DNA of 49,899 nucleotides. Source: an uncultured Oscillospiraceae bacterium (GTDB taxonomy: Bacteria > Bacillota > Clostridia > Oscillospirales > Oscillospiraceae). The first letter of the stretch is position 1; every line of letters starts with the position of its first letter. The notes beneath the pieces were generated by a model. It saw only the letters and a program-made list of their open reading frames with translations, did no database searches and had not been told where the DNA came from. Shown in pieces: positions 5,860 to 15,288 of this stretch. The DNA is taken from the NCBI GenBank assembly GCA_934567355.1, contig CAKTJC010000020.1:1-49899 (forward strand). The letters run 5' to 3'. Made by a program: the position numbers and the translations under genes.

Positions 5860-8259
5860 TTACTGCTGCAGGCCGGGGCGGCGCAGCTTGGCGGCATCCT
5901 CCGGGATGGTTCCCAGCACCGTGGGCGGCACCTCCACCTGACGGTTGAGGGCAGCGTCCAGGACGGTATCCACCGTGCGGGCAGTGATGAAATTCAGCTG
6001 CTTGCGGACGGTCTGGTCGATTTCCTCCAGATCGCGCTCGTTTTCGGCAGGGATGATCACCGTGCGGATGCCGTGGCGCAGGGCAGCCATGGTCTTTTCC
6101 TTGAGGCCGCCGATGCGCAGGACTCTGCCGCGCAGGGTCACCTCGCCGGTCATAGCCACATCCCGGCGGACAGTGGTGCCGGTGAGGGCGGAGACAATGG
6201 CGGTGGTCACGGTCACACCGGCAGAGGGGCCGTCCTTGGGCACAGCGCCCTCCGGGAAGTGAACGTGAATATCCTTGGTCTTATAGAAATCCGGGGCAAT
6301 GCCCAGCCTGGAGGCGTTGGCGCGGATATAGCTCAGGGCAGCGTGGACGGATTCCTTCATCACATCGCCCAGGTTGCCGGTCAGTTCCAGCTTGCCGGAG
6401 CCATCCATCACGTTTACCTCTACCTCCAGCGTCTCACCGCCCACGGATGTCCAGGCGAGCCCGGTGACAAGGCCGACCTGATCGGTTCCGGGCAGACGGT
6501 CGGGCAGGAATTTGCGGACGCCCAGGAACTGCTCCACATTGGCGGCGTTCACGGTGACGCGCTTCAGCTCCGGGTCGCTCAGCAGCTGCATATCCGTCTT
6601 GCGGCAGATGTCGCCAATGGAACGCTCCAGATTCCGCACGCCGGATTCCCGGGTGTAGCACTCGATGATCTCCCGCAGGGCATCATCAATGATGCGCAGC
6701 TGAGATTTTTTCAGACCGTGCTTTGCAATCTGCTTGGGCACCAGGTGGTTCTTGGCAATCATCAGCTTCTCTTCGTCGGTGTAGGAGCTGAGCTCAATGA
6801 CCTCCATGCGGTCAAGCAGGGGTCTGGGGACGGTGTCCAGGGTATTGGCGGTGGTAATGAACATGACGTTCGAAAGGTCAAAGGGAATTTCCAGATAATG
6901 ATCGCGGTAGGAGTTGTTCTGCTCGGAATCCAGCACCTCCAGCAGCGCGGCGCTGGGGTCGCCCCGATAGTCAGAACCCATTTTATCGATCTCATCCAGC
7001 AGCAGCACCGGGTTGCAGGTGCCCGCCTGGGTCATGGCCGTCATGATGCGGCCGGGCATGGCGCCCACATAGGTCTTGCGGTGGCCGCGGATGTCCGCCT
7101 CGTCGTGGACGCCGCCCAGGGAGATTCGAACCATTTTGCGGTTCAGGCTCCGGGCGATGGAATAGGAAATGGAGGTCTTGCCCACGCCCGGGGGGCCAAC
7201 CATGCAGAGAATCTGGGGCGGCATCTGGGGCGCCAGCTGGCGCACGGCGATGGTTTCCAGGATGCGCTGCTTCACCTTTTCCAGGCCGAAGTGGTCGTGC
7301 TCCAGGATTTTGGAGGCTGCCTGAACATCCAGCCGCTCCTTGGAATATTTTCCCCAGGGCAGGTCAAGGACGGTATCCAGATAATTGCGCAGAACGGAGG
7401 CCTCCGAAGAGCCGAAGGGCTGCTTTTTCAGCTTCATGGCGTCCTTCAGGAGCTTGTTCCGGTATTCTTCTTTCAGCGGGAGCGCATCGATGCGGGCAGC
7501 GTCCTCGTCGTATTCCTCTTCCTCATCGCCTTCACCCAGCTCCTCGCGGATGGTGCGCATCTGCTCGCGCAGGTAATAATCGCGCTGGTTCTGGTCGATG
7601 GCGGCGCGGGTCTTATCCTGGATCTCGGATTCCAGGCGAAGAACCTCCAGCTCCTTGGTCAGGTAGCTCACTGCCATCTCCAGGCGGCGGGTGGGATTGA
7701 GCTGGAGCAGAAGCTTTGTCTTTTCGGGATAGTCCAGGCCGGAATTCTGGGCGATGCAGTCGGCAACGAAGCCGCTCTTTTCGCTTGCCAGCATCCGAAG
7801 CTGCACCATCTGGGCGGGGTGCTCCGTCAGCTCCAGATAGGAATTATAAAGCGTACAGGCTTCCCGGCGCAGCGCCTTGCTCTTGGGGGTATCGGTTTCC
7901 TCCGGGCAGGGAATGGACTCCACCAAGGCGGAAAGGTAGGGCTCGGTCTGCTGCATCTGGGCAATCCGGGCGCGGGTCAGGCCGGTGACAAGGACGCGCA
8001 GATTCTCCTCCGGGGCGCTCAGCAGCTGCTTGATCTTGACCACCGTACCGACGGCGCAGAGGTCGGAGAGCTTAGGATCATCCACAAGGATGTCCTTCTG
8101 GGGCACCAGGAACAGAATCTGATCCTTCTTCATTGCGGCGTCCAGCGCCATGGCCGATTTGGTTCTGCCCACATCGAAGTGGACGGTCTGCTCCGGGTAA
8201 ACGGCCAAGCCGCGGAGCGCCAGCACAGGCATGGAGCCTGCATAAGTAATTTCAGACAA
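5860..8259 (-). CDS. lon: ATP-dependent protease La (LonA)
   Basis: A 799-residue cytosolic AAA+ serine protease that degrades misfolded and regulatory proteins. An N-terminal substrate-recognition domain (MPVLALRGLAVYPEQ...) is followed by a helical region with an acidic stretch (GEGDEEEEYDEDA), the AAA module with Walker A GPPGVGKT near 355 and Walker B LLLDEIDK, and the C-terminal protease domain with the Ser-Lys dyad: PKDGPSAGVTV (Ser) and a Lys in GGLKEK. The likely start is TTG 8259-8257, nine bases after GGAGG; an ATG upstream would add 22 residues absent from the family. It lies 66 bp after clpX with a hairpin between, and ten bases before engB. Confidence 0.96.
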   Translation of the reverse strand: MSEITYAGSMPVLALRGLAVYPEQTVHFDVGRTKSAMALDAAMKKDQILFLVPQKDILVDDPKLSDLCAVGTVVKIKQLLSAPEENLRVLVTGLTRARIAQMQQTEPYLSALVESIPCPEETDTPKSKALRREACTLYNSYLELTEHPAQMVQLRMLASEKSGFVADCIAQNSGLDYPEKTKLLLQLNPTRRLEMAVSYLTKELEVLRLESEIQDKTRAAIDQNQRDYYLREQMRTIREELGEGDEEEEYDEDAARIDALPLKEEYRNKLLKDAMKLKKQPFGSSEASVLRNYLDTVLDLPWGKYSKERLDVQAASKILEHDHFGLEKVKQRILETIAVRQLAPQMPPQILCMVGPPGVGKTSISYSIARSLNRKMVRISLGGVHDEADIRGHRKTYVGAMPGRIMTAMTQAGTCNPVLLLDEIDKMGSDYRGDPSAALLEVLDSEQNNSYRDHYLEIPFDLSNVMFITTANTLDTVPRPLLDRMEVIELSSYTDEEKLMIAKNHLVPKQIAKHGLKKSQLRIIDDALREIIECYTRESGVRNLERSIGDICRKTDMQLLSDPELKRVTVNAANVEQFLGVRKFLPDRLPGTDQVGLVTGLAWTSVGGETLEVEVNVMDGSGKLELTGNLGDVMKESVHAALSYIRANASRLGIAPDFYKTKDIHVHFPEGAVPKDGPSAGVTVTTAIVSALTGTTVRRDVAMTGEVTLRGRVLRIGGLKEKTMAALRHGIRTVIIPAENERDLEEIDQTVRKQLNFITARTVDTVLDAALNRQVEVPPTVLGTIPEDAAKLRRPGLQQ

Positions 8260-8288
8260 GGGATGATCCCTCCTTACTGGGGTAATGG

Positions 8289-8315
8289 AAAAAGGGGATA
8301 GAAAACTACCCCCTT
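8289..8315 (-). terminator. Terminator-like hairpin between clpX and lon
   Basis: Minus strand: AAGGGGGTAG-TTTT-CTATCCCCTT followed by TTT. It sits 10 bp after the clpX stop and about 30 bp before the lon start, so lon would depend on read-through or on a promoter of its own. Confidence 0.7.
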
Positions 8316-8325
8316 CAAAGTGCAA

Positions 8326-9582
8326 TTATTTTCCTGCCAGCTTTTCCCGGGGGTGGCTGGCATCCCGGACGATCTGCGCAGGTGCGCCGTCCACGCATTC
8401 CGGCGTGATAACGACCTTACGGATGGTCAGGTCGGACGGGATCTGGTACATGATGCCGGTCATGAGTTTCTCCATGATTGCTCGGAGGCCTCTGGCGCCG
8501 ATCTCCCGCTCCAGCGCCTTCTGCGCAATGCGCTCCAGCGCCTCGTCGGTGATCTCCAGGCTGACGCCGTCCATGCTCAGGAGCGCCTGGTACTGCTTGC
8601 ACAGGGCGTTCTTCGGCTCCACCATGATGCGAACCAGGTCTTCCTTTGTCAGGCTCTGCAGGTTGGTGATGACGGGCATACGGCCGACGAGCTCCGGGAT
8701 AATGCCGAATTTCAGCAGATCGTGAGGCTCCACCTGGGCAAGGATCTTGCCCACATCCCGCTTCTTGCGACTTTCCACCGGAGAGTCAAAGCCGATGGCG
8801 GAGCGGTCGGTTCTCGCCTCGATGATCTTATCCAGGCCGTCAAACGCGCCGCCGCAGATAAAGAGGATGTTGGTGGTATCCACCTGGATCATTTCCTGCT
8901 GGGGGTGCTTGCGGCCGCCCTGGGGCGGAACGCCGGCGACGGTGCCTTCCAGGATCTTCAGCAGTGCCTGCTGTACCCCCTCGCCGGAAACATCCCGGGT
9001 AATGGAGGTATTTTCGCTCTTGCGGGCGATCTTATCCATTTCGTCAATGTAAATGATGCCGGTCTGCGCCCGCTCTACATCAAAGTCGGCTGCCTGCAGG
9101 AGGCGAAGCAGGATATTCTCCACATCGTCGCCCACATAACCGGCCTCGGTCAGCGTGGTGGCATCAGCAATGGCAAAGGGCACATTCAGGATCTTCGCCA
9201 GGGTCTGGGCAAAGAGGGTCTTGCCGGAGCCCGTGGGGCCGATCAGAAGAATGTTGCTCTTTTGCAGCTCTACATCGGTGTCGCCGCCGAAATAGATCCG
9301 CTTATAATGATTGTACACCGCGACGGAGAGGGCGACCTTAGCATCCTCCTGGCCGACGATGTAATGATCCATGAAGGTTTTGATCTCAATGGGAGTGGGC
9401 AGCTTATCCAGCGTGGGGCGGCCGCCCTGCCCTGCATCGATCTCATCGCGCAGCAGATCGTTGCATGCATGCACGCAGTCGCTGCAGATATACACTCCCG
9501 GGCCGGCAATCATCTTTGAGGTTTGGTTCTCCCGCTTTCCGCAGAAGCTGCAGCGAATCGGCTGCTCTGAATTTCTTGCCAT
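8326..9582 (-). CDS. clpX: ATP-dependent Clp protease ATP-binding subunit ClpX
   Basis: A 418-residue AAA+ unfoldase that feeds tagged proteins into ClpP. The N-terminal zinc-binding domain has C11-x2-C14 and C33-x2-C36; Walker A is GPTGSGKT (115-122), Walker B IYIDEMD (177-183). The RKH pore loop appears in GGRKHPQQE (222-230), and the ClpP-docking IGF tripeptide is at 263-265, which shows that it works with ClpP rather than alone. The arginine-finger region [14 protein letters not shown] is near the C terminus. It follows clpP by 26 bp and precedes lon, forming a proteolysis cluster with trigger factor. Confidence 0.98.
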   Translation of the reverse strand: MARNSEQPIRCSFCGKRENQTSKMIAGPGVYICSDCVHACNDLLRDEIDAGQGGRPTLDKLPTPIEIKTFMDHYIVGQEDAKVALSVAVYNHYKRIYFGGDTDVELQKSNILLIGPTGSGKTLFAQTLAKILNVPFAIADATTLTEAGYVGDDVENILLRLLQAADFDVERAQTGIIYIDEMDKIARKSENTSITRDVSGEGVQQALLKILEGTVAGVPPQGGRKHPQQEMIQVDTTNILFICGGAFDGLDKIIEARTDRSAIGFDSPVESRKKRDVGKILAQVEPHDLLKFGIIPELVGRMPVITNLQSLTKEDLVRIMVEPKNALCKQYQALLSMDGVSLEITDEALERIAQKALEREIGARGLRAIMEKLMTGIMYQIPSDLTIRKVVITPECVDGAPAQIVRDASHPREKLAGK

Positions 9583-9608
9583 GAAGGCATTACCTCATTT
9601 CCAAATAA

Positions 9609-10190
9609 TCAATGATGCTCCAGCACCCGGTCGATCAGGCCAAAGTCCTTGGCCTCCTGCGCCATCATGAAGTTATCGCGCTCGCAGGCGGCGGTGACCT
9701 CTTCGATGCTTCTGCCGGTATTTTCGGCGAGGATGCGGTTCATCCGCTCCTTCACGGTTTGCAGGCGCTTGAGGTGAATGGCCATATCCGTGATCTGACC
9801 CTGGGTACCGGCGGAGGGCTGGTGGATCATGATCTCGGAATTGGGCAGCGCCATCCGCTTGCCCTTGGTGCCTGCGCTGAGCAGGAAAGCAGCCATGGAT
9901 GCGGCCAGGCCGACACAGATGGTAGCCACGTCGCACTTGATATACTGCATGGTATCATAGATCGCCATGCCGGCTGTGACGCTGCCGCCGGGGCTGTTGA
10001 TATAAAACTGGATGTCCTTGTCCGGATCCTGGGCTTCCAGGTACAGCAGCTGCGCCACGACCAGGCTGGCGGTGGTATCGTTGACTTCCTCGGACAGGAA
10101 AATGATGCGGTCGTTCAGCAGGCGGGAAAAAATATCGTAGCTGCGTTCGCCGCGGCTGGTCTGCTCAACAACATAGGGTACTAAACTCAT
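9609..10190 (-). CDS. clpP: ATP-dependent Clp protease proteolytic subunit ClpP
   Basis: A 193-residue serine peptidase that forms the two-ring 14-mer chamber. The catalytic triad is Ser98 (GLAASMAAF), His123 (MIHQPSAG) and Asp172 (ERDNFMM). The N-terminal [24 protein letters not shown] is the typical axial-loop region and needs little or no propeptide processing. ATG 10190 is chosen because AAAGGAG lies eight bases upstream. The partner unfoldase ClpX is encoded immediately downstream. Confidence 0.98.
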   Translation of the reverse strand: MSLVPYVVEQTSRGERSYDIFSRLLNDRIIFLSEEVNDTTASLVVAQLLYLEAQDPDKDIQFYINSPGGSVTAGMAIYDTMQYIKCDVATICVGLAASMAAFLLSAGTKGKRMALPNSEIMIHQPSAGTQGQITDMAIHLKRLQTVKERMNRILAENTGRSIEEVTAACERDNFMMAQEAKDFGLIDRVLEHH

Positions 10191-10212
10191 GGTGATGTCT
10201 CCTTTCATAGAG

Positions 10213-10324
10213 AAAAAGCTCCGAAGTGCGCTGCCGGAAACCCAGCCGTGCGGCCTGCTGCCGGAATACCGGCGCATCGCCACGACGGCTGGGGAAATTT
10301 CTCACGGACAGGCGGCAGCTTCGC
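10213..10324 (-). terminator. Long nested hairpin between tig and clpP
   Basis: Three stacked inverted repeats: an outer CGAAGCTGCCG / CGGCAGC...TTCG, a middle CCAGCCGT / ACGGCTGG and an inner CCGG-CCGG. On the minus strand it ends in GGAGCTTTTTC just ahead of the clpP ribosome site. It has the form of a leaky intrinsic terminator or attenuator that would lower clpP relative to tig. Confidence 0.6.
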
Positions 10325-10361
10325 AGGTGCCTTGAAACATTCTAACCATCGCGGGGGAAGC

Positions 10362-11666
10362 TTATTCCTCGGTCTTCTCCTCGGCCTTGGGAGCAACGGC
10401 AACGGCGCTGTCCACAATGATCTGGACGGCCTTGCGAACCTTCAGGCTCTCGGTCAGCTCCTCGGCGGGAACCATTTCCTTGACCTTTGCGGCATCCATC
10501 TCATACTGCTTGGCCAGGGACTCGATCTCGGCAGCGATCTCCTCGTCGGTGACAGCCACATTCTCGACCTCAGCGATCTTCTCCAGCGTGACGGACTCCT
10601 TGGCCTGCTTCTCGGCAGCAGGACGGAAGGCATTGCGCATGGTATTCACATCGCCGCCCATCATCTTGGCGTACTGCTCCATGGAGTAGCCACCCATCTG
10701 CAACTGGTATGCAAAGCGCTCCATCTGGGTATCCAGCTCCCGCTCGATCAGCGCGTTGGGCAGATCGACGGTGGTATTCTCGGCAGCCTTGGCAATGCAG
10801 GCGGTCTCGAAATCGGTCTGGGCGGTCTTCTCGGCACGCTCCAGCGCCTTGGCGCGGATGTCGGCCTTCAGCTCGTCCAGCGTATCGAACTCGGAGACGT
10901 CCTTGGCAAACTCGTCGTCCATCTCGGGCACGATGGTCTCGGTGACCTTATTGACCTTCACATGGAACACGACCGCCTTGCCGGCCAGATCCTTGTGATA
11001 ATCCTCGGGGAAGGTGATGTCGATGTCCTTCTCCTCACCGGCGGACATGCCGACGATCTGCTCCTCAAAGCCGGGGACGAAGGAGCCGCTGCCCAGCTTC
11101 AGGTCGTGGTTCTCGCCCTTGCCGCCTTCGAAGGGAACGCCGTTGTCAAATCCCTCGAAGTCGATATTGGCGGTGTCGCCCGTCTTGGCAGGTCCGTCAA
11201 CGGTCTCGGTGGCGGCGACGTTCTGCGCCATCCGCTCCAGCTCTGCATTCACCTGCTCATCGGAAACGGTGACTTCGGCCTTCTCCACTTCCAGCCCCTT
11301 GTATTGCCCCAGGGTGACCTCGGGGTAGACCTCGGTGGTGAGGGTCAGGGTGACGATGTTATCGTCGCCGATCTGCATATCGGTCAGGTTGGGGCGGCCG
11401 ATGGCCTTGAAGCCCTCCTGGTGTGCAATGGCAAAATCGTAGATTTCGGGGAAGATCTCTTCCAGGCCGTCTTCATAGAAAACATGTGCGCCGTACATGC
11501 TCTCGATCATCTTACGGGTGGCCTTGCCCTTACGGAAGCCGGGAACCATGATGTTCTTGCGTGCCTTCAGGTACGCCTTGTTGATGCCGGATTCCATCAG
11601 TTCCTTGTCGATCTCCACCACGACGGTGGCCTTATTGCCGCTTTTTTCTACGCTATTTACTTTCAT
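10362..11666 (-). CDS. tig: Trigger factor (ribosome-associated peptidyl-prolyl isomerase)
   Basis: A 434-residue chaperone that binds the ribosome exit tunnel and nascent chains. The N-terminal ribosome-binding domain contains a GFRKGKATR loop (the family signature is GFRxGKxP) at about residues 44-52; the FKBP-type PPIase domain follows (GDTANIDFEGFDNGVPFEGGK, about 160-180), then a long helical C-terminal domain. The very C terminus is Ala/Glu/Lys-rich (VAPKAEEKTEE). ATG 11666 is preceded by AGGAGG ten bases upstream; earlier in-frame starts lack this. It is the first gene of the tig-clpP-clpX-lon-engB group and has its own promoter. Confidence 0.97.
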   Translation of the reverse strand: MKVNSVEKSGNKATVVVEIDKELMESGINKAYLKARKNIMVPGFRKGKATRKMIESMYGAHVFYEDGLEEIFPEIYDFAIAHQEGFKAIGRPNLTDMQIGDDNIVTLTLTTEVYPEVTLGQYKGLEVEKAEVTVSDEQVNAELERMAQNVAATETVDGPAKTGDTANIDFEGFDNGVPFEGGKGENHDLKLGSGSFVPGFEEQIVGMSAGEEKDIDITFPEDYHKDLAGKAVVFHVKVNKVTETIVPEMDDEFAKDVSEFDTLDELKADIRAKALERAEKTAQTDFETACIAKAAENTTVDLPNALIERELDTQMERFAYQLQMGGYSMEQYAKMMGGDVNTMRNAFRPAAEKQAKESVTLEKIAEVENVAVTDEEIAAEIESLAKQYEMDAAKVKEMVPAEELTESLKVRKAVQIIVDSAVAVAPKAEEKTEE

Positions 11667-11734
11667 TTCACTATTTCCTCCTAATAGGCGCTGCATTGCT
11701 GCGCCTTTCTATATCATTATGATTCAGCCGATAT

Positions 11735-11763
11735 ATTCTATCAAAATAAATCCGGGTTGTCCA
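11735..11763 (-). promoter_or_regulatory. Promoter of tig
   Basis: Minus strand TGGACA (11763-11758), 17-bp spacer, TAGAAT (11740-11735), about 70 bp before the tig start. No CtsR or CIRCE operator is visible near it. Confidence 0.75.
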
Positions 11764-11801
11764 CACATTTCTGAAAAGTTTTCTAATATTTCACATTATT
11801 T

Positions 11802-12491
11802 CTAAGGAAGAATTTTTTGCGGTGTGAAATTTATGAAATCTGCTGCCAGCAGACGATAGTCCACCCCATCGTGCTGTCCCTCCAGCGCCAGGCGGTGGCT
11901 GGGGCCGTGGAGATGGGCATAAAAGCAGCGGCGCACCTGGTAGCGGTGGAGCAGCTCCAGAATCTCGGGGCACTCATAGCCCTTACTGCGGGGCGGATAG
12001 TGGAGAAACACCAGCTTTTCCCTGTCTCCTGCCGCCTTCAGGGATGCCTCCAGGCGGATCAGCTCCCGCTTGAAGATCTTCTCGTCGTGGGGGGTGCCGC
12101 GCTTTTCCTCATAGTTCCAGCCCCGGGTGCCGCAGATGGCATAGCCATCATATTCGTAGCAATTGTTATTGAGAATGTACATATCCGTCAGGCCGTTTTC
12201 CTGACAGAATTTATAGAATTTCGCAGCGGTGCTCCACCAATAGTCGTGATTTCCTTTCAGGATGATCTTCCGTCCCGGGATCTCATTGATCCACTGAAAA
12301 TCCGCCGTGGCGGACGCAATGTCCAGCGCCCAGCTCAGGTCGCCCATGAGCACGGTGGTATCCTCCGGGCAAAGGACAGACAGCCCCGCACGAAGCTTTT
12401 CCATATAGCCGACCCATGCGCCGCCGAAAATGTCCATTGGCTTGGGAGCGCCCAGGCATAAGTGCAAATCTCCGATGGCATACAGCGCCAT
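11802..12491 (-). CDS. Metallophosphoesterase (calcineurin-like phosphohydrolase)
   Basis: A 229-residue cytosolic protein of the calcineurin-like fold (COG1768 type). The metal-binding motifs appear in order: DLHL (8-11; Asp and His), GDLSW (about 50-54), GNHD (about 80-83), then FLHYPP (His) and AHLHG near the C terminus, which together supply the two-metal site that hydrolyses phosphoesters. DLSW and KGNHDYWW are typical of this little-studied subgroup; the substrate is unknown. The start has GGGAGG upstream. It is the last gene of the minus-strand rplS-to-phosphoesterase group, 11 bp after the dipeptidase stop. Confidence 0.92.
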   Translation of the reverse strand: MALYAIGDLHLCLGAPKPMDIFGGAWVGYMEKLRAGLSVLCPEDTTVLMGDLSWALDIASATADFQWINEIPGRKIILKGNHDYWWSTAAKFYKFCQENGLTDMYILNNNCYEYDGYAICGTRGWNYEEKRGTPHDEKIFKRELIRLEASLKAAGDREKLVFLHYPPRSKGYECPEILELLHRYQVRRCFYAHLHGPSHRLALEGQHDGVDYRLLAADFINFTPQKILP

Positions 12492-12502
12492 GCAGCACCT
12501 CC

Positions 12503-13462
12503 CTATCCCTTCCGCTGCGCCCTGCGCAGTACGTTCAGAGCGTTATTCCAGAAAATATTCCGAACCAGCGTCTCCCCCGCTCCCCGCTGGAGCAGCCGGT
12601 CGGCCAGCGCCGGATAGCTCTCGATGCCGGTGAAGCCCTGGGCGAATGCCTCGCAGCCGTCCAGGTCGCCGCCCAGGGCGATGTGGGTGCCGTCGGGATC
12701 CGACTCCAGGAAGTGGAAAATATGGTCGCAGACGGTGTCCAGCGTGGGCGATTCTCCCAGGAAATCCGCATACTGGTTGATGCCCGCCACACCGCCGGTG
12801 CGGCAGATGGCGCGGAACATGTCATCGGTCAGATTGCGGGAGTGGCCGCACAGCGCGCGGCTGTTGGAGTGAGAGGCAATCACGGGAGCCTCTGTTATGT
12901 CCATGATGTCCCAGAAGCCCTCATCACTGATGTGGCTCACATCCACCAGGATGCCCAGGCGCTGCGCCTCCTTCACATACTCCCTGCCCTTGTCGGTCAG
13001 ACCGCCGCCGGTGACATTGGAACCCGTAAGTACGTTTGTTTCATTCCAGCCCAGGGTGGAGATACGGAAGCCGATCTGGTGCAGATTTTCCAGCAGCGCC
13101 GGGTCAAAATCGAACCCGGCAGGCCCCTCGATGGTGAGGATGGCGGACATTTTCCCCGCCTCCCGGTTGGCCTCCACCTCGTCGGCACTGTAGGCAAAGC
13201 GAATCAGGCGCTTATTCCTGTCCGCCTCCCGCTGGATGGTGGCAAGCTCCCGCTCAAACACCACAATGGGCGAAATTCCAAACCGCTCCTGCATCATGGG
13301 CGTGGTATAGCAGGCAAAGCACTGGCAGTAGCCCTCCAGCGCGGCGGCGCGCTCCAGGTCGATATGCAGCGTATTCTTCTTCAGGCTCCCCGCCTCGTTG
13401 ACGGATTCGCCGAGGAGTGCCAGTGCCGTATCGCAATGAAGATCAAATACGGGAAAATTCAT
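12503..13462 (-). CDS. Membrane dipeptidase-like peptidase, M19 family
   Basis: A 319-residue zinc dipeptidase of the renal dipeptidase family, which cleaves dipeptides, including some with a D-residue at the second position. The metal ligands are visible: DLHCDT (7-12), the bridging Glu in ILTIEGPAG, VSHISDEGFWDI with His, and ASHSNSRALCGHSRNLTDD with His; GGDLDG lies near the C terminus. Despite the family name, this protein has no signal peptide or membrane anchor and should be cytosolic. Its ATG overlaps the yraN stop (ATGA), which suggests translational coupling. Confidence 0.94.
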   Translation of the reverse strand: MNFPVFDLHCDTALALLGESVNEAGSLKKNTLHIDLERAAALEGYCQCFACYTTPMMQERFGISPIVVFERELATIQREADRNKRLIRFAYSADEVEANREAGKMSAILTIEGPAGFDFDPALLENLHQIGFRISTLGWNETNVLTGSNVTGGGLTDKGREYVKEAQRLGILVDVSHISDEGFWDIMDITEAPVIASHSNSRALCGHSRNLTDDMFRAICRTGGVAGINQYADFLGESPTLDTVCDHIFHFLESDPDGTHIALGGDLDGCEAFAQGFTGIESYPALADRLLQRGAGETLVRNIFWNNALNVLRRAQRKG

Positions 13463-13824
13463 TGAAAAGCGTCCTCCAAATGGTTAATGACGGGATTTTT
13501 TGTTTCCATACCCTGGGGGGCATAGATTTCGATAACATCAAAGCGGGGCTGCAAATCGGTGGGATTCCAGGACAGGTACAGCGCCGCCGTGGCGCGGATG
13601 CGGTTTTGTTTTCTGAAATCCACAAATTCCCTCGCCTGGGCAAAGTCGGAATCCTTGCGGAGCTTTACCTCCACAAAGGCCAGATATTTTCTGTCGGCGG
13701 CGATCAGGTCGATCTCCCCCACCCGGCAGCGGTAATTGACGGCGATGATCTTATAGCGCTTCCGGCGCAGGTACTCCGCCGCCGCAGCCTCGCCCCAGGC
13801 GCCCAGCAGATTACTTCTGCTCAT
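13459..13824 (-). CDS. yraN: YraN (UPF0102) family protein, endonuclease-like fold
   Basis: A 121-residue protein of the UPF0102 family, related to restriction-endonuclease-like (Holliday-junction-resolvase-like) nucleases. The family signature is present: GAWGEAAAAEYL at the N terminus, then VGEIDLIA (about 36-43) and FVEVKLR (about 50-56), giving the E...D...ExK pattern of PD-(D/E)xK enzymes. The biological role is not settled. It overlaps the end of rnhB by 14 bp and the start of the dipeptidase gene by 4 bp. Association with rnhB is common in Firmicutes. Confidence 0.93.
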   Translation of the reverse strand: MSRSNLLGAWGEAAAAEYLRRKRYKIIAVNYRCRVGEIDLIAADRKYLAFVEVKLRKDSDFAQAREFVDFRKQNRIRATAALYLSWNPTDLQPRFDVIEIYAPQGMETKNPVINHLEDAFQ

Positions 13825-14422
13825 AGAATTTTTTCAGAAAGCTCATGCGGTGGATGGGACACGCGCCGTATTGCTCCAGCGCGGCATAATGGGCGCGGGT
13901 ACCGTAGCCCTTGTGAATTTCAAAGCCGTACTGCGGATATAGCTCCGCCTGACGCACCATAAAATCATCACGGGTCACCTTTGCAAGCACAGAGGCGGCG
14001 GCAATATTGGCGCTGAGGCTGTCGCCCTTAATCACCGTCTTCACCGGCAGACCAAAGTTCTTTTCCCGGTTGCCGTCGATCAGCGCCAGGTCGGGTCTGA
14101 TCTTCAGCTGGGCCAGCGCCCGCTCCATGGCAAGGAAGGTCGCCTGCAAAATATTGATCTCGTCGATCTCCTGCGCGGTGGCAAAGGCGATCCCGTAGGC
14201 AAGCGCCTGCTCGCAGATGACCGGGAAGAGCTCCCGGCGGCGCTTATCGGAGAGTTTTTTGCTGTCGTTCAGCCCCGGGATGGCGCAGTGAGGCGGCAGA
14301 ATGACAGCGGCAGCACACACGGGGCCTGCCAGCGGGCCGCGCCCGGCCTCGTCAATGCCGCAGATGGTCTGGAAGCCTGCGGCGTACTGCTCATCCTCAA
14401 TTTCCCACATGGTAATTTCCAT
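13811..14422 (-). CDS. rnhB: Ribonuclease HII
   Basis: A 203-residue endonuclease that removes ribonucleotides and RNA primers from RNA-DNA hybrids. The signature GIDEAGRGPLAGPV (about 22-35) supplies the catalytic Asp and Glu; LNDSKKLSDKRR follows, then DLALIDGN (Asp) and SVLAKVTRD with the last Asp. The typical KGYGT segment (HKGYGTRAHYAAL) and the CPIHRMSF end are present, so the protein is complete. The start codon follows GGAGG by ten bases and overlaps the rbgA stop (TAATG). The bacterial RNase HII is a single subunit. Confidence 0.97.
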   Translation of the reverse strand: MEITMWEIEDEQYAAGFQTICGIDEAGRGPLAGPVCAAAVILPPHCAIPGLNDSKKLSDKRRRELFPVICEQALAYGIAFATAQEIDEINILQATFLAMERALAQLKIRPDLALIDGNREKNFGLPVKTVIKGDSLSANIAAASVLAKVTRDDFMVRQAELYPQYGFEIHKGYGTRAHYAALEQYGACPIHRMSFLKKFYEQK

Positions 14423-15288
14423 TATGTCATATCCTCCGGCATTTCCAGGGTGAATTTGCCCAGCTTGCCGCTGCGAAATTCGTCCATCAACACCTTTGCC
14501 ATGCGCTCGGTGTGGACTTCGCCGCCCCGCAGCAGCAGCCCCCGCTTTCTGCCCGCCTGCTCCAGAAGCGCATAGCCCGGGGTCCCCGGCTCTGCTTCCA
14601 CTTTATAGCGGTCGGCAAGCACCTGGGGATAGTATTTATGCAGCAGCTCCATCAGGCGGCAGGAAAGCTCCTCAATGTCAATCACGTCCTCTTTCACCGC
14701 GCCGGTGTATGCCAGCATCATGCCCACCTGGGGGTCATCGAATTTCGGCCATAGGATGCCGGGGGTGTCCAGCAGCTGGAGGCCGGAATCCACCGTCACC
14801 CACTGCTTGCCCCGGGTCACACCGGGGCGATTTTCTGCCTTGGCACCCTTGCGTCCCGAAATCTGGTTGATAAGGGTGGATTTTCCCACGTTGGGAATGC
14901 CCACAATCATCACCCGCAGGGGGCGGTTCATACCCCGGGCGGCATCCCGCGCCAGCTTTTCGGCACAGGCGACCCGGGCGGCGGGAGTAAATTCATTGAT
15001 GCCCTGGCGGCTTTTGCAATCCGTTGCCAGCACCGCCATGCCCTTGCTCTTGAAATAGTCCCGCCATTTTCTGGTGGCAGCGGGGTCGGCCAAATCCATG
15101 CGGTTGAGCACAATCATCCGGGGCTTATTGCCGCAGATGGCATCAATGTCCGGGTTGCGGCTGGAAAGCGGAATCCGGGCATCCACAATTTCGCAGACGG
15201 CATCCACTTGCTTTAGGTCTGTCTCAATCTGCCGCCGGGTTTTGGTCATGTGGCCGGGATACCACTGGATGTTCATGTTATCGGTCAT
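14422..15288 (-). CDS. rbgA: Ribosome biogenesis GTPase RbgA (YlqF)
   Basis: A 288-residue circularly permuted GTPase for late assembly of the 50S subunit. Motif order is G4-G5-G1-G2-G3, as expected: NRMD (in place of NKxD) around 61-64, then VGIPNVGKSTLIN (G1) and a GVTRGKQWV loop (G2), then LLDTPGILWP (G3). The N terminus IQWYPGHMTKTRRQ is the YlqF signature. The ATG overlaps the lepB stop (ATGA); a second in-frame ATG four codons later is possible. It lies between lepB and rnhB, the same order as in Bacillus. Confidence 0.96.
   Translation of the reverse strand: MTDNMNIQWYPGHMTKTRRQIETDLKQVDAVCEIVDARIPLSSRNPDIDAICGNKPRMIVLNRMDLADPAATRKWRDYFKSKGMAVLATDCKSRQGINEFTPAARVACAEKLARDAARGMNRPLRVMIVGIPNVGKSTLINQISGRKGAKAENRPGVTRGKQWVTVDSGLQLLDTPGILWPKFDDPQVGMMLAYTGAVKEDVIDIEELSCRLMELLHKYYPQVLADRYKVEAEPGTPGYALLEQAGRKRGLLLRGGEVHTERMAKVLMDEFRSGKLGKFTLEMPEDMT

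Noticed and set aside
4773..5948. 391-codon + frame across the 4.8-5.9 kb region
   Set aside because: It runs antisense through engB and the small membrane gene; no motifs or start signal.
6073..8301. A 742-codon open frame antisense to lon
   Set aside because: It has no ribosome site; its composition (His, Gly, Gln, Ala-rich) is the mirror of the GC-biased third position of lon.
10248..11684. Long open frame antisense to tig
   Set aside because: Low-complexity Gly/Leu/His composition from the opposite strand of a GC-rich gene; no motifs.
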